Assembly: GCA_947258715.1 (NCBI GenBank)
Contig: CAMYJH010000023.1
Location: forward strand, 62,001 to 126,000
Direction: 5' to 3'
Length of the DNA stretch: 64,000 bases
Origin: an uncultured Gammaproteobacteria bacterium
Lineage (GTDB): Bacteria > Pseudomonadota > Gammaproteobacteria > HK1
Positions within the stretch are counted from its first letter, which is position 1. Each line of letters begins with the position of its first letter. This document shows positions 25,138 through 34,199 of the stretch, piece after piece. Under the pieces are notes generated by a model. That model made no database searches. It was not told where the DNA came from and saw only the letters and a program-made list of their open reading frames with translations. A program made the translations under genes and the position numbers.

Positions 25138-25599
25138 ATGCATCGTTGGACCATGTGCGCTTCCCTGGGCGTCGCTATGTTTATCGGGTTAACGGGAAGT
25201 ATGGCGATCGCCGCCGAGGATGACGAAGGGGCGATCAAGTATCGTCAAAGCGTTATGAAGAGCATTGGCGGGCACACTGGCGCGGTTTATCAGATTGTCA
25301 AGAGCAACAATCCGAATAAGAGCCATTTACAGGCGCACGCGCGCGCGCTTCTCGATCTCACAGGCATGATATCTGCCGCGTTCCAACGGCAGACGAGTGG
25401 TGGCAAGACGCGGGCCAAACAGAAGATTTGGACCGACGCCTCGGGATTCAAAAGCGCGGTCGACGATGTTGAGACCGCGGCCAGAGAATTCGATGCGGCC
25501 GCGAGTTCCGGCAACGACACAGAGACTGCTAAAAAGCTGGATGCCCTGCTGGATACCTGCAAGGGTTGTCACAAAGAGTATCGTGAGAAAAAGAAGTAA
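25138..25599 (+). CDS. Class II cytochrome c (cytochrome c')
   Basis: 153-residue periplasmic haem protein. A signal peptide of about 26 residues ends SMAIAA. The haem-binding motif CKGCH is at 141-145, near the C-terminus as in the four-helix cytochrome c' family, followed by KEYREKKK. The ribosome binding site AAGGAG is nine bases upstream of the ATG. The next gene, a dihaem cytochrome, starts 42 bases on, so both probably form an electron-transfer operon. Function in this family ranges from NO binding to electron carriage. Confidence 0.92.
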   Translation: MHRWTMCASLGVAMFIGLTGSMAIAAEDDEGAIKYRQSVMKSIGGHTGAVYQIVKSNNPNKSHLQAHARALLDLTGMISAAFQRQTSGGKTRAKQKIWTDASGFKSAVDDVETAAREFDAAASSGNDTETAKKLDALLDTCKGCHKEYREKKK

Positions 25600-25640
25600 G
25601 CCTCCGGCTTTTGAACGCCGGACCTTTCGCGCAGACCTCG

Positions 25641-26528
25641 ATGTTCGCTTATTCCGCCCGCCGTCGCGCGGGCGGAGGCGTTTTGCTGCTTTCACTGATG
25701 GTGTGGTGGGGAGTTGCGGTCGGTGATGCGGGCGCGGAGCTGCAACAACGCGGCGAGTACGTATTCCGAATCGCGGGATGCAAAGGCTGCCACACCGGCA
25801 AAGAGGAAGGCGCGGCCCCGCTTGCAGGGGGACGCAGGCTCGAGACGCCGCTTGGCACATTCCTGAGTCCCAACATCACCCCGCACCCGGAGCACGGTAT
25901 CGGTCGCTGGAGCCTGGGCGATGTGAGCCGTGCGCTGCGGAGCGGCGAATCTCGTGAAAGCATCCACCTCTACCCAGCATTTCCGTATACCTCCTACGCG
26001 GGCATGGTCGACGAGGACATACAGGCATTGATGGCGTATCTGGAACGCGTGCCGAAAGCGGACAAGCCAAACCAGCCGCACGAGCTTCCCTGGTATCTGC
26101 GTTATCGTCCGCTGCTCTATCTCTGGAAGCTGCTGTTTCATGACCCCGAGCCCTTCGTGAGGCAGGCCGAGAAAAGCGCGGCTTGGAACCGGGGCGCCTA
26201 CCTGGTGAACGTGCTCGGCCACTGCGGAGAGTGCCATACCCCCCGTAACATTTTTGGCGCGCTCGACCGGGAGAGGCATCTCGGCGGCAATCCCGGTGGT
26301 ATCGAGGGAGATTCGGCGCCCAATATCACGACCCACCCTGACGATGGCATCGGCGACTGGAGCCCCGGCGAGATCCGGGAATACGTCAGATCGGGACTGC
26401 TTCCGGACGGAGACGTTGCCGGTGGCATAATGGCCGAAGTCATCGAAGAGAGCTTGGAATATCTCAGCGATGAAGACATCGACGCCGTCGTGACCTATTT
26501 GAGAACCGTTCCGGCGCTCGAAGATTAA
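25641..26528 (+). CDS. Dihaem cytochrome c
   Basis: 295 residues from the ATG at 25641 (MFAYSARRRAGG). Signal-like hydrophobic segment (GGVLLLSLMVWWGVAVG), then two class I cytochrome domains with CKGCH and CGECH motifs. Each is followed by the axial-ligand region (SPNITPHPEHGIGRWS; APNITTHPDDGIGDWS) typical of dehydrogenase-linked cytochromes. It resembles the c-type cytochrome subunits of alcohol or sugar dehydrogenases. It follows cytochrome c' by 42 bases and probably accepts electrons in the periplasm. No dehydrogenase gene adjoins it. Confidence 0.9.
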   Translation: MFAYSARRRAGGGVLLLSLMVWWGVAVGDAGAELQQRGEYVFRIAGCKGCHTGKEEGAAPLAGGRRLETPLGTFLSPNITPHPEHGIGRWSLGDVSRALRSGESRESIHLYPAFPYTSYAGMVDEDIQALMAYLERVPKADKPNQPHELPWYLRYRPLLYLWKLLFHDPEPFVRQAEKSAAWNRGAYLVNVLGHCGECHTPRNIFGALDRERHLGGNPGGIEGDSAPNITTHPDDGIGDWSPGEIREYVRSGLLPDGDVAGGIMAEVIEESLEYLSDEDIDAVVTYLRTVPALED

Positions 26529-26693
26529 AGCAGGGTGCCCGCGCTGACGTTGAGTCGGCGGGTGGCTGCTGGAAGAATATCCGGCTCGAGCAAATGAGAG
26601 CCGACTGTTCTGACTCCGGACCCGGCTTGCCTTTGGGTTCCGGGGAGCAGGGCGCATTCGCGGTTAGAGGGCTTTCTCAAGCCTGAAAATTCA

Positions 26694-26711
26694 CCGCCGG
26701 CGAAGCGCCGG
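26694..26711. repeat. 18-base palindromic repeat, copy 2
   Basis: Identical to 12445-12462. Lies in the 203-base gap between the dihaem cytochrome gene and an SDR gene, 20 bases before the SDR start codon. Confidence 0.7.
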
Positions 26712-26731
26712 CCCGCCCAGGGTGGCCGAAT

Positions 26732-27448
26732 GTGAGCACAGAAAAGAAAATCGCCCTCGTCACCGGTGCCAACCGCGGCATCGGATTCGAAATCTGCCGG
26801 CAACTGGGCCGTAAGGGTTTGCGCGTGATCCTTACCGCAAGGAAAGTTGATGCCGGTGCGAAAGCCGCCGGACTTCTAGAATCCGAAGGCCTCGAGGTCG
26901 AGTTCCGTCAGCTCGACGTTACCGATGTTAAAAGTATCGACGCTTGCGCAAAAAGCATTGACCGCGATATCGGCCGCCTGGACGTGCTGGTCAACAACGC
27001 CGGCATCATGCTTGATTCATCGAAACGCGGAGAGAGCATCTTTCAGGCGGACGCGGATTTGGTACGAGATACCTTCGACGTGAATACCCTTGGGCCGCTC
27101 ATGGTGACGAAGTCTCTGCTACCGCTGATGCGGCGTAACGACTACGGTCGAATCGTGAACGTATCCAGCGGTATGGGGCAACTCTCGGAAATGGACGGTG
27201 GCTATCCGGGCTACCGTATCTCCAAGACCGCGCTCAACGCTGTCACCGTGATCCTGGCACGGGAGCTCGAGGGCACCAACATCAAGGCGAACTCGGTTTG
27301 CCCAGGCTGGGTGCGCACCGATATGGGGGGCGACAAGGCGCCGCGAATGCCGGAGCAGGGCGCGGACACCATCGTATGGCTGGCGACCCTTCCTGAGGAC
27401 GGGCCGAGCGGCGGGTTCTTCCGCGACCGTCGGCGGATAGATTGGTGA
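26732..27448 (+). CDS. SDR family oxidoreductase (carbonyl reductase-like)
   Basis: 238-residue classical SDR beginning at GTG. Motifs: TGANRGIG cofactor loop at about 11-18, NNAGIM, and a catalytic block with Ser in VNVSSGMG and YRISKTALN as the Tyr/Lys pair. The ending GGFFRDRRRIDW is the common carbonyl-reductase-like C-terminus. Substrate not known. The stop codon TGA forms part of a GTGATGC heptamer that starts the intergenic mosaic repeat at 27445. Upstream lies a palindromic repeat, so the gene is likely its own transcription unit. Confidence 0.9.
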   Translation: MSTEKKIALVTGANRGIGFEICRQLGRKGLRVILTARKVDAGAKAAGLLESEGLEVEFRQLDVTDVKSIDACAKSIDRDIGRLDVLVNNAGIMLDSSKRGESIFQADADLVRDTFDVNTLGPLMVTKSLLPLMRRNDYGRIVNVSSGMGQLSEMDGGYPGYRISKTALNAVTVILARELEGTNIKANSVCPGWVRTDMGGDKAPRMPEQGADTIVWLATLPEDGPSGGFFRDRRRIDW

Positions 27449-27635
27449 TGCGTGACGGGTAGCGAATTACGCACCGTCGTTGCCGCCACGGTCTGATTTC
27501 AGGAATCACGAGCTCGATCGCTCCCACGGACGCCAGAGACTTCGCTCACACTATTGCAGTTGCTCGTTTGTGAGCGGTGAATCGAACGGCCAGGTGTGGA
27601 GGAATCGAGCAAGCCTGCTCCCGCAGCGGGCTTCG
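27445..27635 (+). repeat. Mosaic intergenic repeat (heptamers plus REP-like palindrome)
   Basis: Heptamers GTGATGC, GTGACGG, GTAGCGA and ATTACGC run in phase from 27445. A partial REP-like unit starts at 27501 (AGGAATCACGAGC) and a fuller one spans 27600-27635 (AGGAATCGAGCAAGCC followed by CAGCGGGCTTCG). The same parts in the same order occur at 48977-49099. Confidence 0.75.
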
Positions 27636-27647
27636 TTCAACCTCGTA

Positions 27648-28178
27648 TCACGCCTCGCCCCTCGCCGGATAGTTCTTCTCGACGATGAAATCTACCGCGC
27701 TCAGCACTTCTTTGAAATGCGGTCGGGCGAAAGGCATGCTGGCCACCGACGACGCATAAAGCGTGCAGTCGGGCTGAACCAGAAACAAGCCCGGCTCGCT
27801 GAACTGAGCCGGCTCCTCGATGCCAAGCGACGTCTTGCCACGCCCGCTGGATATGTAAAGACCCCACTCGCGCGCTTTGTCGATGCTCATTCCGTATCCG
27901 ACGTTCACGTTCTTGATTCCCCAGTCTTCTTTCGTCTGCGCAGCCCGTTCTTTGCTGTCGGTGCTCACGACGATAGTTTCGACGCCGCGTTTCTTGAATT
28001 CGTCGGCATTGCGATCCAAATCGCGCAGGTACGTCTTGCAGACGGGGCAGTGCAGCCCCCGGTAAGCAACAATCATGCTGAAATTCTTTGGCTTCTGATT
28101 CGAGAGTCGCCAGGTGTCTCCTTCCAGGGTCTTAACCTCGAGCTCGGGAGTTCGAATTCCTGGTTTGGGGGTGCTCAT
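27648..28178 (-). CDS. Peroxiredoxin-like (AhpC/TSA family) protein
   Basis: 176-residue thioredoxin-fold protein. Cys44 and Cys47 form a CPVC motif after YRGLH, at the place of the peroxidatic cysteine in the AhpC/TSA family. This CxxC arrangement is typical of the peroxiredoxin-like branch that may work as a thiol oxidoreductase rather than a classic peroxidase. No signal peptide. Three-prime end lies within 13 bases of the mosaic repeat. Its ribosome binding site is GGAGGC before the ATG at 28178. Confidence 0.9.
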   Translation of the reverse strand: MSTPKPGIRTPELEVKTLEGDTWRLSNQKPKNFSMIVAYRGLHCPVCKTYLRDLDRNADEFKKRGVETIVVSTDSKERAAQTKEDWGIKNVNVGYGMSIDKAREWGLYISSGRGKTSLGIEEPAQFSEPGLFLVQPDCTLYASSVASMPFARPHFKEVLSAVDFIVEKNYPARGEA

Positions 28179-28458
28179 GTACGTGCCTCCTCAGTCCATC
28201 GCCCGGACGTCTACGGCCTGCACTTTAACAGACCGTCATTGGAGCGGCGAAATGGGTTCCCCCCGGCGCATCGAATCTTCGTTCCCCACGCCGGGGTCGG
28301 AGCGTCCGCGGCAGCAGGTGCGGAGTGGGTAATTTGGTTTACAAGGTGGATTTCATGGGCCACGCTTCTTAGTGCAACGAAAAAAGCTTGCAGCAGGCTC
28401 CAGAGATATGGGCGGAACTGCCGCACCAGTAGACGCACCTTCCATGGTCGAACACAGC

Positions 28459-29802
28459 ATGGTTTCATTGCTTTCCAAGCGCTTGGGCCGTTGGTGTCTG
28501 GGTATGGCGGTGGTGGTCTTTTACTGCTTGCCCGCCGCCCAGGCCCAGAATTCGCAGTCGAATGCGGGCGTAAGCCTGAAGCTAGATTGGGACCTGATGC
28601 CCAGGATCGGCACTCCCGGCGTCAGCCGTGCCCAGCTGCTCGATGCCGAGGCGCCGGAGCTGCGCGGACGAATTCTCAAGGTGCAGGATCAGGTGGCCGC
28701 CCTCGAACAATCGAACGCCGAAAAGACTACCTACTTGACTCATCACGAAGAGCTGATCGAACGCATTCGTGGCATCGTGACGGCGCAGGAAAAAGTGATC
28801 ACCCGACTCGAGGCGGAAGCCCGGCGGCCCGAGCCCGTCGCGATGCTGCAGACGCCTGTGACCGCGCCCCGTCCCGCGCCGACGCCGCAGGTATCAACGG
28901 TGATGAGGCCCATACACCTCGGCCCCATCGAGCTTCCCGGAATGGTGAGAAATTATCTGATGGAAGGCGCGTTTGCCGGTGTGCTTGTGATTCTGCTCGG
29001 CTGGGCGCTTTATTTGCGCTCCGTTGCCAGGGCCAGGACCGCCGAGCTCATCATTCTCAAAGGCGGCAGATCGGCGACGCCGACTCCGTTGGCGGATGAC
29101 GAGCCAGAAGCGCCTGAAGAGTGGCCGCAGCCCGAGCCGACGTCGATTGCAGAACGAAAACCCGAATCAGCGCCCGCTAAACCGCCCAAGCCCGCAGAGC
29201 CGGCCGCGGCGGTGCTGCCACCAACACAGTCGGATTCGGACACCGAGCCCGAGCTGGAATGGAGCCAGACCGTTGTCGGGCAAAAGGCGGAAAATCCGGA
29301 CGCGCTGGCGGAGGTCGATACGCTTATCGCCGATGGGGATCTGCTCAAGGCCAAACAGCTACTGGATGAGCTGGCGATAGCTGACGACGGTAACCCCGAG
29401 TATCGCCTGCGGCTCCTGCACGTGGAGTCCGCATTGGGGGATTCGGCAAGGGCCTCAGAGCAAGAGCAGATTCTTGCCAAGATGAGCCAGGGCCCGCTGT
29501 CCGAAACCCGAAACCGGATTAAAGAGATTGGCCGTGGACTGATGCCCGGGCATCCGCTTTTCGAAGACGATGAGAAGCTTGAAGAGGCGAAGCGCATTAT
29601 CAATCCCCAGGGATCCGAAGGGTCTGAAGCGGCGGAAGCGAATGCGCATGAGGCGGCGGAGCCGAGTAACCCCGAGGCCGACTCGGCGCAGCGTCGCAAC
29701 CCGCCGCCGCTGATTCTGGATCTGGAAGTCGACAATGAGACCATCGATTTTTTCCCCGACATCAGCTTCGACGCCGAGAACGAAAAAGACGAGAAAGGAT
29801 AA
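28459..29802 (+). CDS. FimV-like membrane protein with C-terminal TPR-type domain
   Basis: 447 residues if begun at ATG 28459; a second ATG at 28444 and a GTG at 28372 are also in frame. Signal peptide LGRWCLGMAVVVFYCLPAAQAQ, periplasmic coiled-coil region, one membrane helix (AFAGVLVILLGWALYLRS), then a Pro/Ala/Glu-rich cytoplasmic linker. The C-terminal half contains a FimV-type TPR pair (ALAEVDTLIADGDLLKAKQLLDEL; a helix with GNPEYRLRLLHVE) and an acidic tail with DFFPDISFD. FimV proteins help polar assembly of type IV pili; no LysM domain is visible here. Assigned at family level only. Confidence 0.72.
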   Translation: MVSLLSKRLGRWCLGMAVVVFYCLPAAQAQNSQSNAGVSLKLDWDLMPRIGTPGVSRAQLLDAEAPELRGRILKVQDQVAALEQSNAEKTTYLTHHEELIERIRGIVTAQEKVITRLEAEARRPEPVAMLQTPVTAPRPAPTPQVSTVMRPIHLGPIELPGMVRNYLMEGAFAGVLVILLGWALYLRSVARARTAELIILKGGRSATPTPLADDEPEAPEEWPQPEPTSIAERKPESAPAKPPKPAEPAAAVLPPTQSDSDTEPELEWSQTVVGQKAENPDALAEVDTLIADGDLLKAKQLLDELAIADDGNPEYRLRLLHVESALGDSARASEQEQILAKMSQGPLSETRNRIKEIGRGLMPGHPLFEDDEKLEEAKRIINPQGSEGSEAAEANAHEAAEPSNPEADSAQRRNPPPLILDLEVDNETIDFFPDISFDAENEKDEKG

Positions 29803-29853
29803 GCTGCGCGCCATTCCATAGCTGGCGAAGAAAACAAGAAGGCTGCGGAACCA

Positions 29854-30896
29854 GTGGCGATAAAGGCGGAGGTTGTAATAATCGGTGGCGGCCCCTGCGG
29901 CCCGTTCCAGATTTTCGAGCTCGGATTACGCGGAATGCGCGCGCACCTGGTCGAATCCCTGCCCCACTTACGGGGATAGTGCGCCGAGCTGTATCCGGAC
30001 AAGCCTATCTATGACATTCCGGCGATTCCCGTGTGCGGCGCCCAGGAACTGGTGGGCAGGCTGCTGGAGCCGATCAAGCCCTTCGATGCCGAGTTTCACT
30101 TGGGCCAACAGGTCACCGTGGTCGGAAAACTCGACGACGGAAGCTTTTGCTTGTGAACCAGTATCGGCACCGAGTTCAAAACCCGGGCGGTAGTCGTCGC
30201 CGGCGGCGTCGGCTCCTTCGAGCCCATGCCGCTGAAGGTGGGCGACATCGAGAAATTTGACGGGCACTCGCTTTTTTACAATGTTAAGGGCCCTTCGCTG
30301 CACCACGGACACAGGGTGATAGTGCTGGGCGGTGGCGACTCGGCCCTGGACTGGGTGCTCAACCTCCATCACAAAGCAAAGTCAATGACCCTGGTGCACA
30401 GGCGTCACGACTTTCGTGCGGCGCCGGCATCGGTGTCCAAAATAAAAGCGCTGTGAAAGACGGAAAGATAAATCTTCTCTACGGCAACGTATCCGTATAT
30501 TCGGAGAAAGCCGGCGCACTTCGCTAGGTCGAAATCGCGACCCTGGACGGTGAGACCGCCGCCATTCCGCTGGATCATCTGCTGGTGTTTTTCGGACTGT
30601 CGCCGAAGCTGGGTCCGATCGCAAATTGGGGGCTCAACCTGGACAAGGACAAAATCGAAGTGGACACGGAATCGTTTCAGACGAACATTCCTGGTATCTT
30701 TGCCGTTGGTGATATCAGCACCTATCCGGGAAAGAAGAAGCTCATCTTGAGCGGCTTCCACGAAGCCGCGCTGGCGGCGTTCGCCGTTAAGGCGCATCTT
30801 AACCCCGGAAAGAAAGTGCACCTGCAGTACACCACCACCAGCAACGTTATTCACCAGCGCCTCGGGGTCGAATCGCTAAAGAAGAAAGCCGGCTGA
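29854..30896 (+). pseudogene. Ferredoxin-NADP reductase (TrxB-like), dead gene with three stops and a frameshift
   Basis: Family: thioredoxin-reductase-like ferredoxin/flavodoxin-NADP reductase of about 340 residues, which transfers electrons between ferredoxin and NADP. Recognisable parts: VVIIGGGPCGPF (FAD loop), [30 protein letters not shown] (NADP loop), [41 protein letters not shown], and a normal C-terminus. Lesions: TAG at 29977-29979 (homologues read GGQC, so CAG to TAG), TGA at 30154-30156, a one-base loss at about 30453 after IKAL, and TAG at 30525-30527. The rest of the sequence is well kept, so decay is recent. An intact copy may exist elsewhere. Confidence 0.92.
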
Positions 30897-30929
30897 ATCT
30901 TTTGCGCCGGGGCAGCCCAGCCGTTCGCT

Positions 30930-31538
30930 ATGGCATCGAAGTTCGCGCTTTCCACTCTTCCGATGGATGAGATCGTCTACGGTCTGGAGCGGTACGACGC
31001 CCTGTCCCTGCCGCTGTTGAACGAAGGTTTACTCCGCGAGCTGCTCGCGGAGGCAGAAAGCGCCGCCTTCAGACCCGCGCGGGAGTCCATCGGCGAAGGC
31101 GACCGAATTGTCTATCAGCGTATGGAGGTTTGTGACCGTTTCCCGGACGCCAGCGCCTTCATCTCGTTGCGCGACGATTTTCAGGCGCTCTGGGATGCAT
31201 CCCTCAGCGTCGGTTCAGACTACCCTTTCGAAAGTCCGGTCAGGTTTAACGATCTCATGCTGCAGCGTTACGCGCCCGGCGAAGTCGGAATTACGCCGCA
31301 CCGGGATCGCAGCGGCTATCGGAACATCATTTGCCTTTTTGTGCTAGCCGGTCGCGGGCGATTCGCTGTTTGCGCCGATCGAAACGGAAAAAACGCGCGC
31401 GAAATCGCCAATGCTCCTGGGGACGTAATCCTGATCCGGGCGCCCGGATTTTTAGCTTCCAGCGCGCGCCCGTTCCATTTCGTACGCGATATCGTCGAGT
31501 CGCGCTACGTCGTTGGCTTGCGTCACGAACGTCGCTAA
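30930..31538 (+). CDS. 2OG-Fe(II) oxygenase-like protein
   Basis: 202 residues with the pattern of a small 2-oxoglutarate/iron oxygenase. The HxD pair is His124 and Asp126 in GITPHRDRSGY, and the distal histidine is probably His183 in ARPFHFVRD; arginine follows near the end (GLRHERR). The N-terminal 70 residues are helical and less conserved. A later ATG at 30963 (MDEIVYG) is an alternative start. No transport signal. Substrate unknown. It ends 14 bases from the convergent ybbP-like gene, with a weak hairpin shared between them. Confidence 0.78.
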   Translation: MASKFALSTLPMDEIVYGLERYDALSLPLLNEGLLRELLAEAESAAFRPARESIGEGDRIVYQRMEVCDRFPDASAFISLRDDFQALWDASLSVGSDYPFESPVRFNDLMLQRYAPGEVGITPHRDRSGYRNIICLFVLAGRGRFAVCADRNGKNAREIANAPGDVILIRAPGFLASSARPFHFVRDIVESRYVVGLRHERR

Positions 31539-31542
31539 GTCG

Positions 31543-31560
31543 GCGCCTTTTCTCAGGCGC
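31543..31560. terminator. Weak shared hairpin between convergent genes
   Basis: GCGCCT (31543-31548), six-base loop, AGGCGC (31555-31560), overlapping the ybbP-like stop. There is no long T-run in either direction, so termination strength is doubtful. Confidence 0.35.
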
Positions 31561-34084
31561 TTCTCAAGGTTTCCACGGGGGGATGGTTAAGAACGCCGCG
31601 GGTGCCCAGCCACCCAGCCAAAGCGACCCCGGCCGCCCCGCCGCCGGCTCCGAACAGCCAAAGCCACGGGTTGAGCCGGTAGCTGATGTCGAAAACTTCC
31701 AGCGCCAGAACCGCGCCGATGGCGGTGGCGGCGATGGCCGCCACCAGCCCCGCCAGCAGACCAAGAGTCAAGAATTCTGCCAGCAGCCCCCGGGTCACGT
31801 GGCTACGGCCGGCTCCGAGGACGCGCACCACGGCGCTCTCGTACCGGCGCTCGTCGAGCGTCGACTGGATGGCGGAAAACAGAACCACGACGCCTGCGAT
31901 CAGGGTGAAGGCGAACACGTACTCTACGCCGGTAGTGGCGTGATCCATGATCTCGCGGATTTTTTTCAGCAGCGCATCGGTATCAATGACGGTCACGCTG
32001 GGAAAGCGCTGGATCAAGCGCAGCAGGACGTCGTTGCGTTCCCGGGGCAGGTGAAAGGCCGATATGTACGTGGCCGGAAATCCGTCCAGCACGCCTGGCG
32101 GAGTGACGACGAAAAAATTCACCTGAAAAGAGTCCCACTCCACGTGACGCAGGTTGGTGATGGGCGCATCGATGTCGCGCCCAGCCACGTTGAAGCGAAG
32201 CACGTCACCGAGTTTGAAACCCAATCGCTCGGCGATGCCGCGCTCCACCGAGAGAAGCGGTTTGCCGTGGTCATCGGTCGTCCACCAGCTTCCGCTGGTC
32301 ACGCTGTTCTGAGGCTGAAGCTTTGACAGCCACGAAAGGTTGAACTCCCGCGCCACCAGATGCTGAGCGCGGTGTTCCGAGTAATCTTCGGGCTTGACCG
32401 GGTTGCCGTTAATGGCTGTCAGCCGGCCCTTGACCATGGGGTAAAGCGCCGTCGAGGCGAGTCCGTTGTCGGCGAGGTAAGCGTTAAGCGCATCCACCTC
32501 GTCCGGCTGCACGTTGACGAGGAAGTAATTGGGCGCATCCGGTGGCACGGTCTGATCCCATGAGTCCAGCAGGTCGGAGCGAACCAGCGACAGCAAAAGC
32601 ATTACCATGATGCCGACGCCAAAGCCGACAATTTGAAGCGTGCTCGCCCCGGCACGCCGGGTAATGTTGGCGAAACCAAAGCGCCAGGCGACGCCGACGC
32701 GGCTGCGGAATCTTGAAAGCAGTCGAACCAGAAGCGCGGCCACAATACCCAGTACCGCCATGGTCGTGAGGCCGCCCCCGATGACATACGCGGCGAGCGC
32801 CGAATCCCGCGCCTGCCAGAAGATGAGACCACCAAAGGCAATCGCTGCCGCGGTGTAGAGACCGAAGGTGCCCGCGCGGGCCGGCCCGAGATCGCGCCGA
32901 AGCACGCGCGACGGGGGCACGTTGCGCAGTCTGAGAAGCGGCGGCATAGCGAAACCGGCGAGGGTGATGAAGCCGATTCCAAAACCCTGCAACACGGGTA
33001 AAAACGAGGCTGCGGGCAGAGCGCTGACGATGAAGGTGGAAAACAGCTTGGCGAACACAAGCTGGGCGGCGTATCCCGCCGTGCAGCCGACAGCACTGGC
33101 CGCGACGCCGATGGCGAAAACCTCGGTGGTGTAAATGATGCCCACCTCGCGCTGGCCGACGCCGAGACAGCGGAGCATGGCCGCCGGATCCAGGTGACGG
33201 CCGGCGAATCGCCGCGCGGCGATGGCAATGGCAACGCCGGCAAGCAGCACACTGACCAGCGCCGCAAGGCTCAAGAACTGGTTTGCCCGCTCCAGCGCTC
33301 GGCGTAGCTCTGGGCGCGCGTCGCGTATTCCCTGAATGGTCTGGTTTGCTGACAGCTGATCTGAAAGCCAGCCCCGAAATGCGTCGATCTGTTGCGGGGC
33401 TCCGGCGAACAATAGGCGGTAGCGGACCCGACTTCCCGGCCTTATAAGACCGGTGCTTTCAAGATCTGCAAGGTTGATCAATATTCTCGGAGCGATATTG
33501 AACAAATCGCCGCCGCGATCGGGCTCGAAGCTCAATACCGCGCCGATGCGGAAATGTCGTGCTCCGATTTCGACCCGATCGCCCACCTGAACGCCGAGAA
33601 GACCGAACAAACGCGGATCCAGCCAGGCCGTGTCCCGAGGGGGGATCTGCGACGTCTCCGCGTCATTACCATAGGGCACAGTTGCAATGCGCAGACGGCC
33701 GCGTAGGGGATAGTCGTCGCTGACGGATTTGAGCTCGGTGAGCTGAAACTGTTTGCCGGCGACGACCACGCTACGAAAGCTGACGGTTTCGGCGGTCACG
33801 AGCCCTCGACGAAGAGCTTCGGCGGCGATTTCAGCTTCCACCGGTGTAGTGGAGCGGATCAGAAGGTCCGCCGCCAAAAGCTCGGTGGCGCCGAGCTCCA
33901 TGGCGCGGTTCATGCGATCAGTGAAAAAACCTACCGCGGTAATGGCGCCGACGGCGACGATGACGGCGGCGACCAGCACCCGTAGCTCACCGGCGCGCCA
34001 CTCACGCTTGAGAAACCGAAGCGCAAGCAGAACCGCTTTTGTGACAGTGAAGCGCGACGCGGGCGGTTGGGTGGAGTAGGGCAT
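31553..34084 (-). CDS. ybbP: FtsX-like ABC transporter permease, YbbP type
   Basis: 843-residue permease of the MacB/FtsX-like group with about ten membrane helices and two large extracytoplasmic domains. The N-terminal half includes KREWRAGELRVLVAAVIVAVGAITAVGFFTDRM; the middle has GVAWRFGFANITRRAG, and the C-terminal FtsX core has VEYVFAFTLIAGVVVLFSAIQSTLDERRYE. It partners the ATPase gene upstream, 104 bases away and in the same direction. In E. coli YbbA-YbbP are linked to export or release of lipid-linked or thioesterase-associated products, but function is poorly defined. A REP-like repeat lies between the pair. Confidence 0.93.
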   Translation of the reverse strand: MPYSTQPPASRFTVTKAVLLALRFLKREWRAGELRVLVAAVIVAVGAITAVGFFTDRMNRAMELGATELLAADLLIRSTTPVEAEIAAEALRRGLVTAETVSFRSVVVAGKQFQLTELKSVSDDYPLRGRLRIATVPYGNDAETSQIPPRDTAWLDPRLFGLLGVQVGDRVEIGARHFRIGAVLSFEPDRGGDLFNIAPRILINLADLESTGLIRPGSRVRYRLLFAGAPQQIDAFRGWLSDQLSANQTIQGIRDARPELRRALERANQFLSLAALVSVLLAGVAIAIAARRFAGRHLDPAAMLRCLGVGQREVGIIYTTEVFAIGVAASAVGCTAGYAAQLVFAKLFSTFIVSALPAASFLPVLQGFGIGFITLAGFAMPPLLRLRNVPPSRVLRRDLGPARAGTFGLYTAAAIAFGGLIFWQARDSALAAYVIGGGLTTMAVLGIVAALLVRLLSRFRSRVGVAWRFGFANITRRAGASTLQIVGFGVGIMVMLLLSLVRSDLLDSWDQTVPPDAPNYFLVNVQPDEVDALNAYLADNGLASTALYPMVKGRLTAINGNPVKPEDYSEHRAQHLVAREFNLSWLSKLQPQNSVTSGSWWTTDDHGKPLLSVERGIAERLGFKLGDVLRFNVAGRDIDAPITNLRHVEWDSFQVNFFVVTPPGVLDGFPATYISAFHLPRERNDVLLRLIQRFPSVTVIDTDALLKKIREIMDHATTGVEYVFAFTLIAGVVVLFSAIQSTLDERRYESAVVRVLGAGRSHVTRGLLAEFLTLGLLAGLVAAIAATAIGAVLALEVFDISYRLNPWLWLFGAGGGAAGVALAGWLGTRGVLNHPPVETLRSA

Positions 34085-34108
34085 TTAATTTGAGTTCCAA
34101 GTTAAAAG

Positions 34109-34199
34109 CGAAGCCCACTGTAGGAGCGGGCTTGCCCGCGATTCCTTAGATCTTTGTTTGATTGCTCCATAGCAATTTCGTTGACGCATCACGCATCAC
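34109..34199 (-). repeat. Mosaic repeat (REP-like palindrome plus heptamers), inverted
   Basis: 34109-34147 is a full REP-like unit whose core GAGCGGGCTTGCCCGCGA is the same type as the classic Pseudomonas repetitive palindrome. After a gap, two GCATCAC heptamers occupy 34186-34199. The stop of the YbbA-like gene lies inside the heptamers. Confidence 0.8.

Noticed and set aside
27480..29099. 539-codon open frame on the plus strand
   Set aside because: Runs through a repeat, then antisense to the peroxiredoxin-like gene, then out of frame over the FimV-like gene; composition is not protein-like.
29977..30527. Recoding of TAG/TGA (pyrrolysine, selenocysteine) in the ferredoxin-NADP reductase gene
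   Set aside because: The stops are of different kinds, a frameshift is also present, the family has no such residues, and no recoding element was seen.
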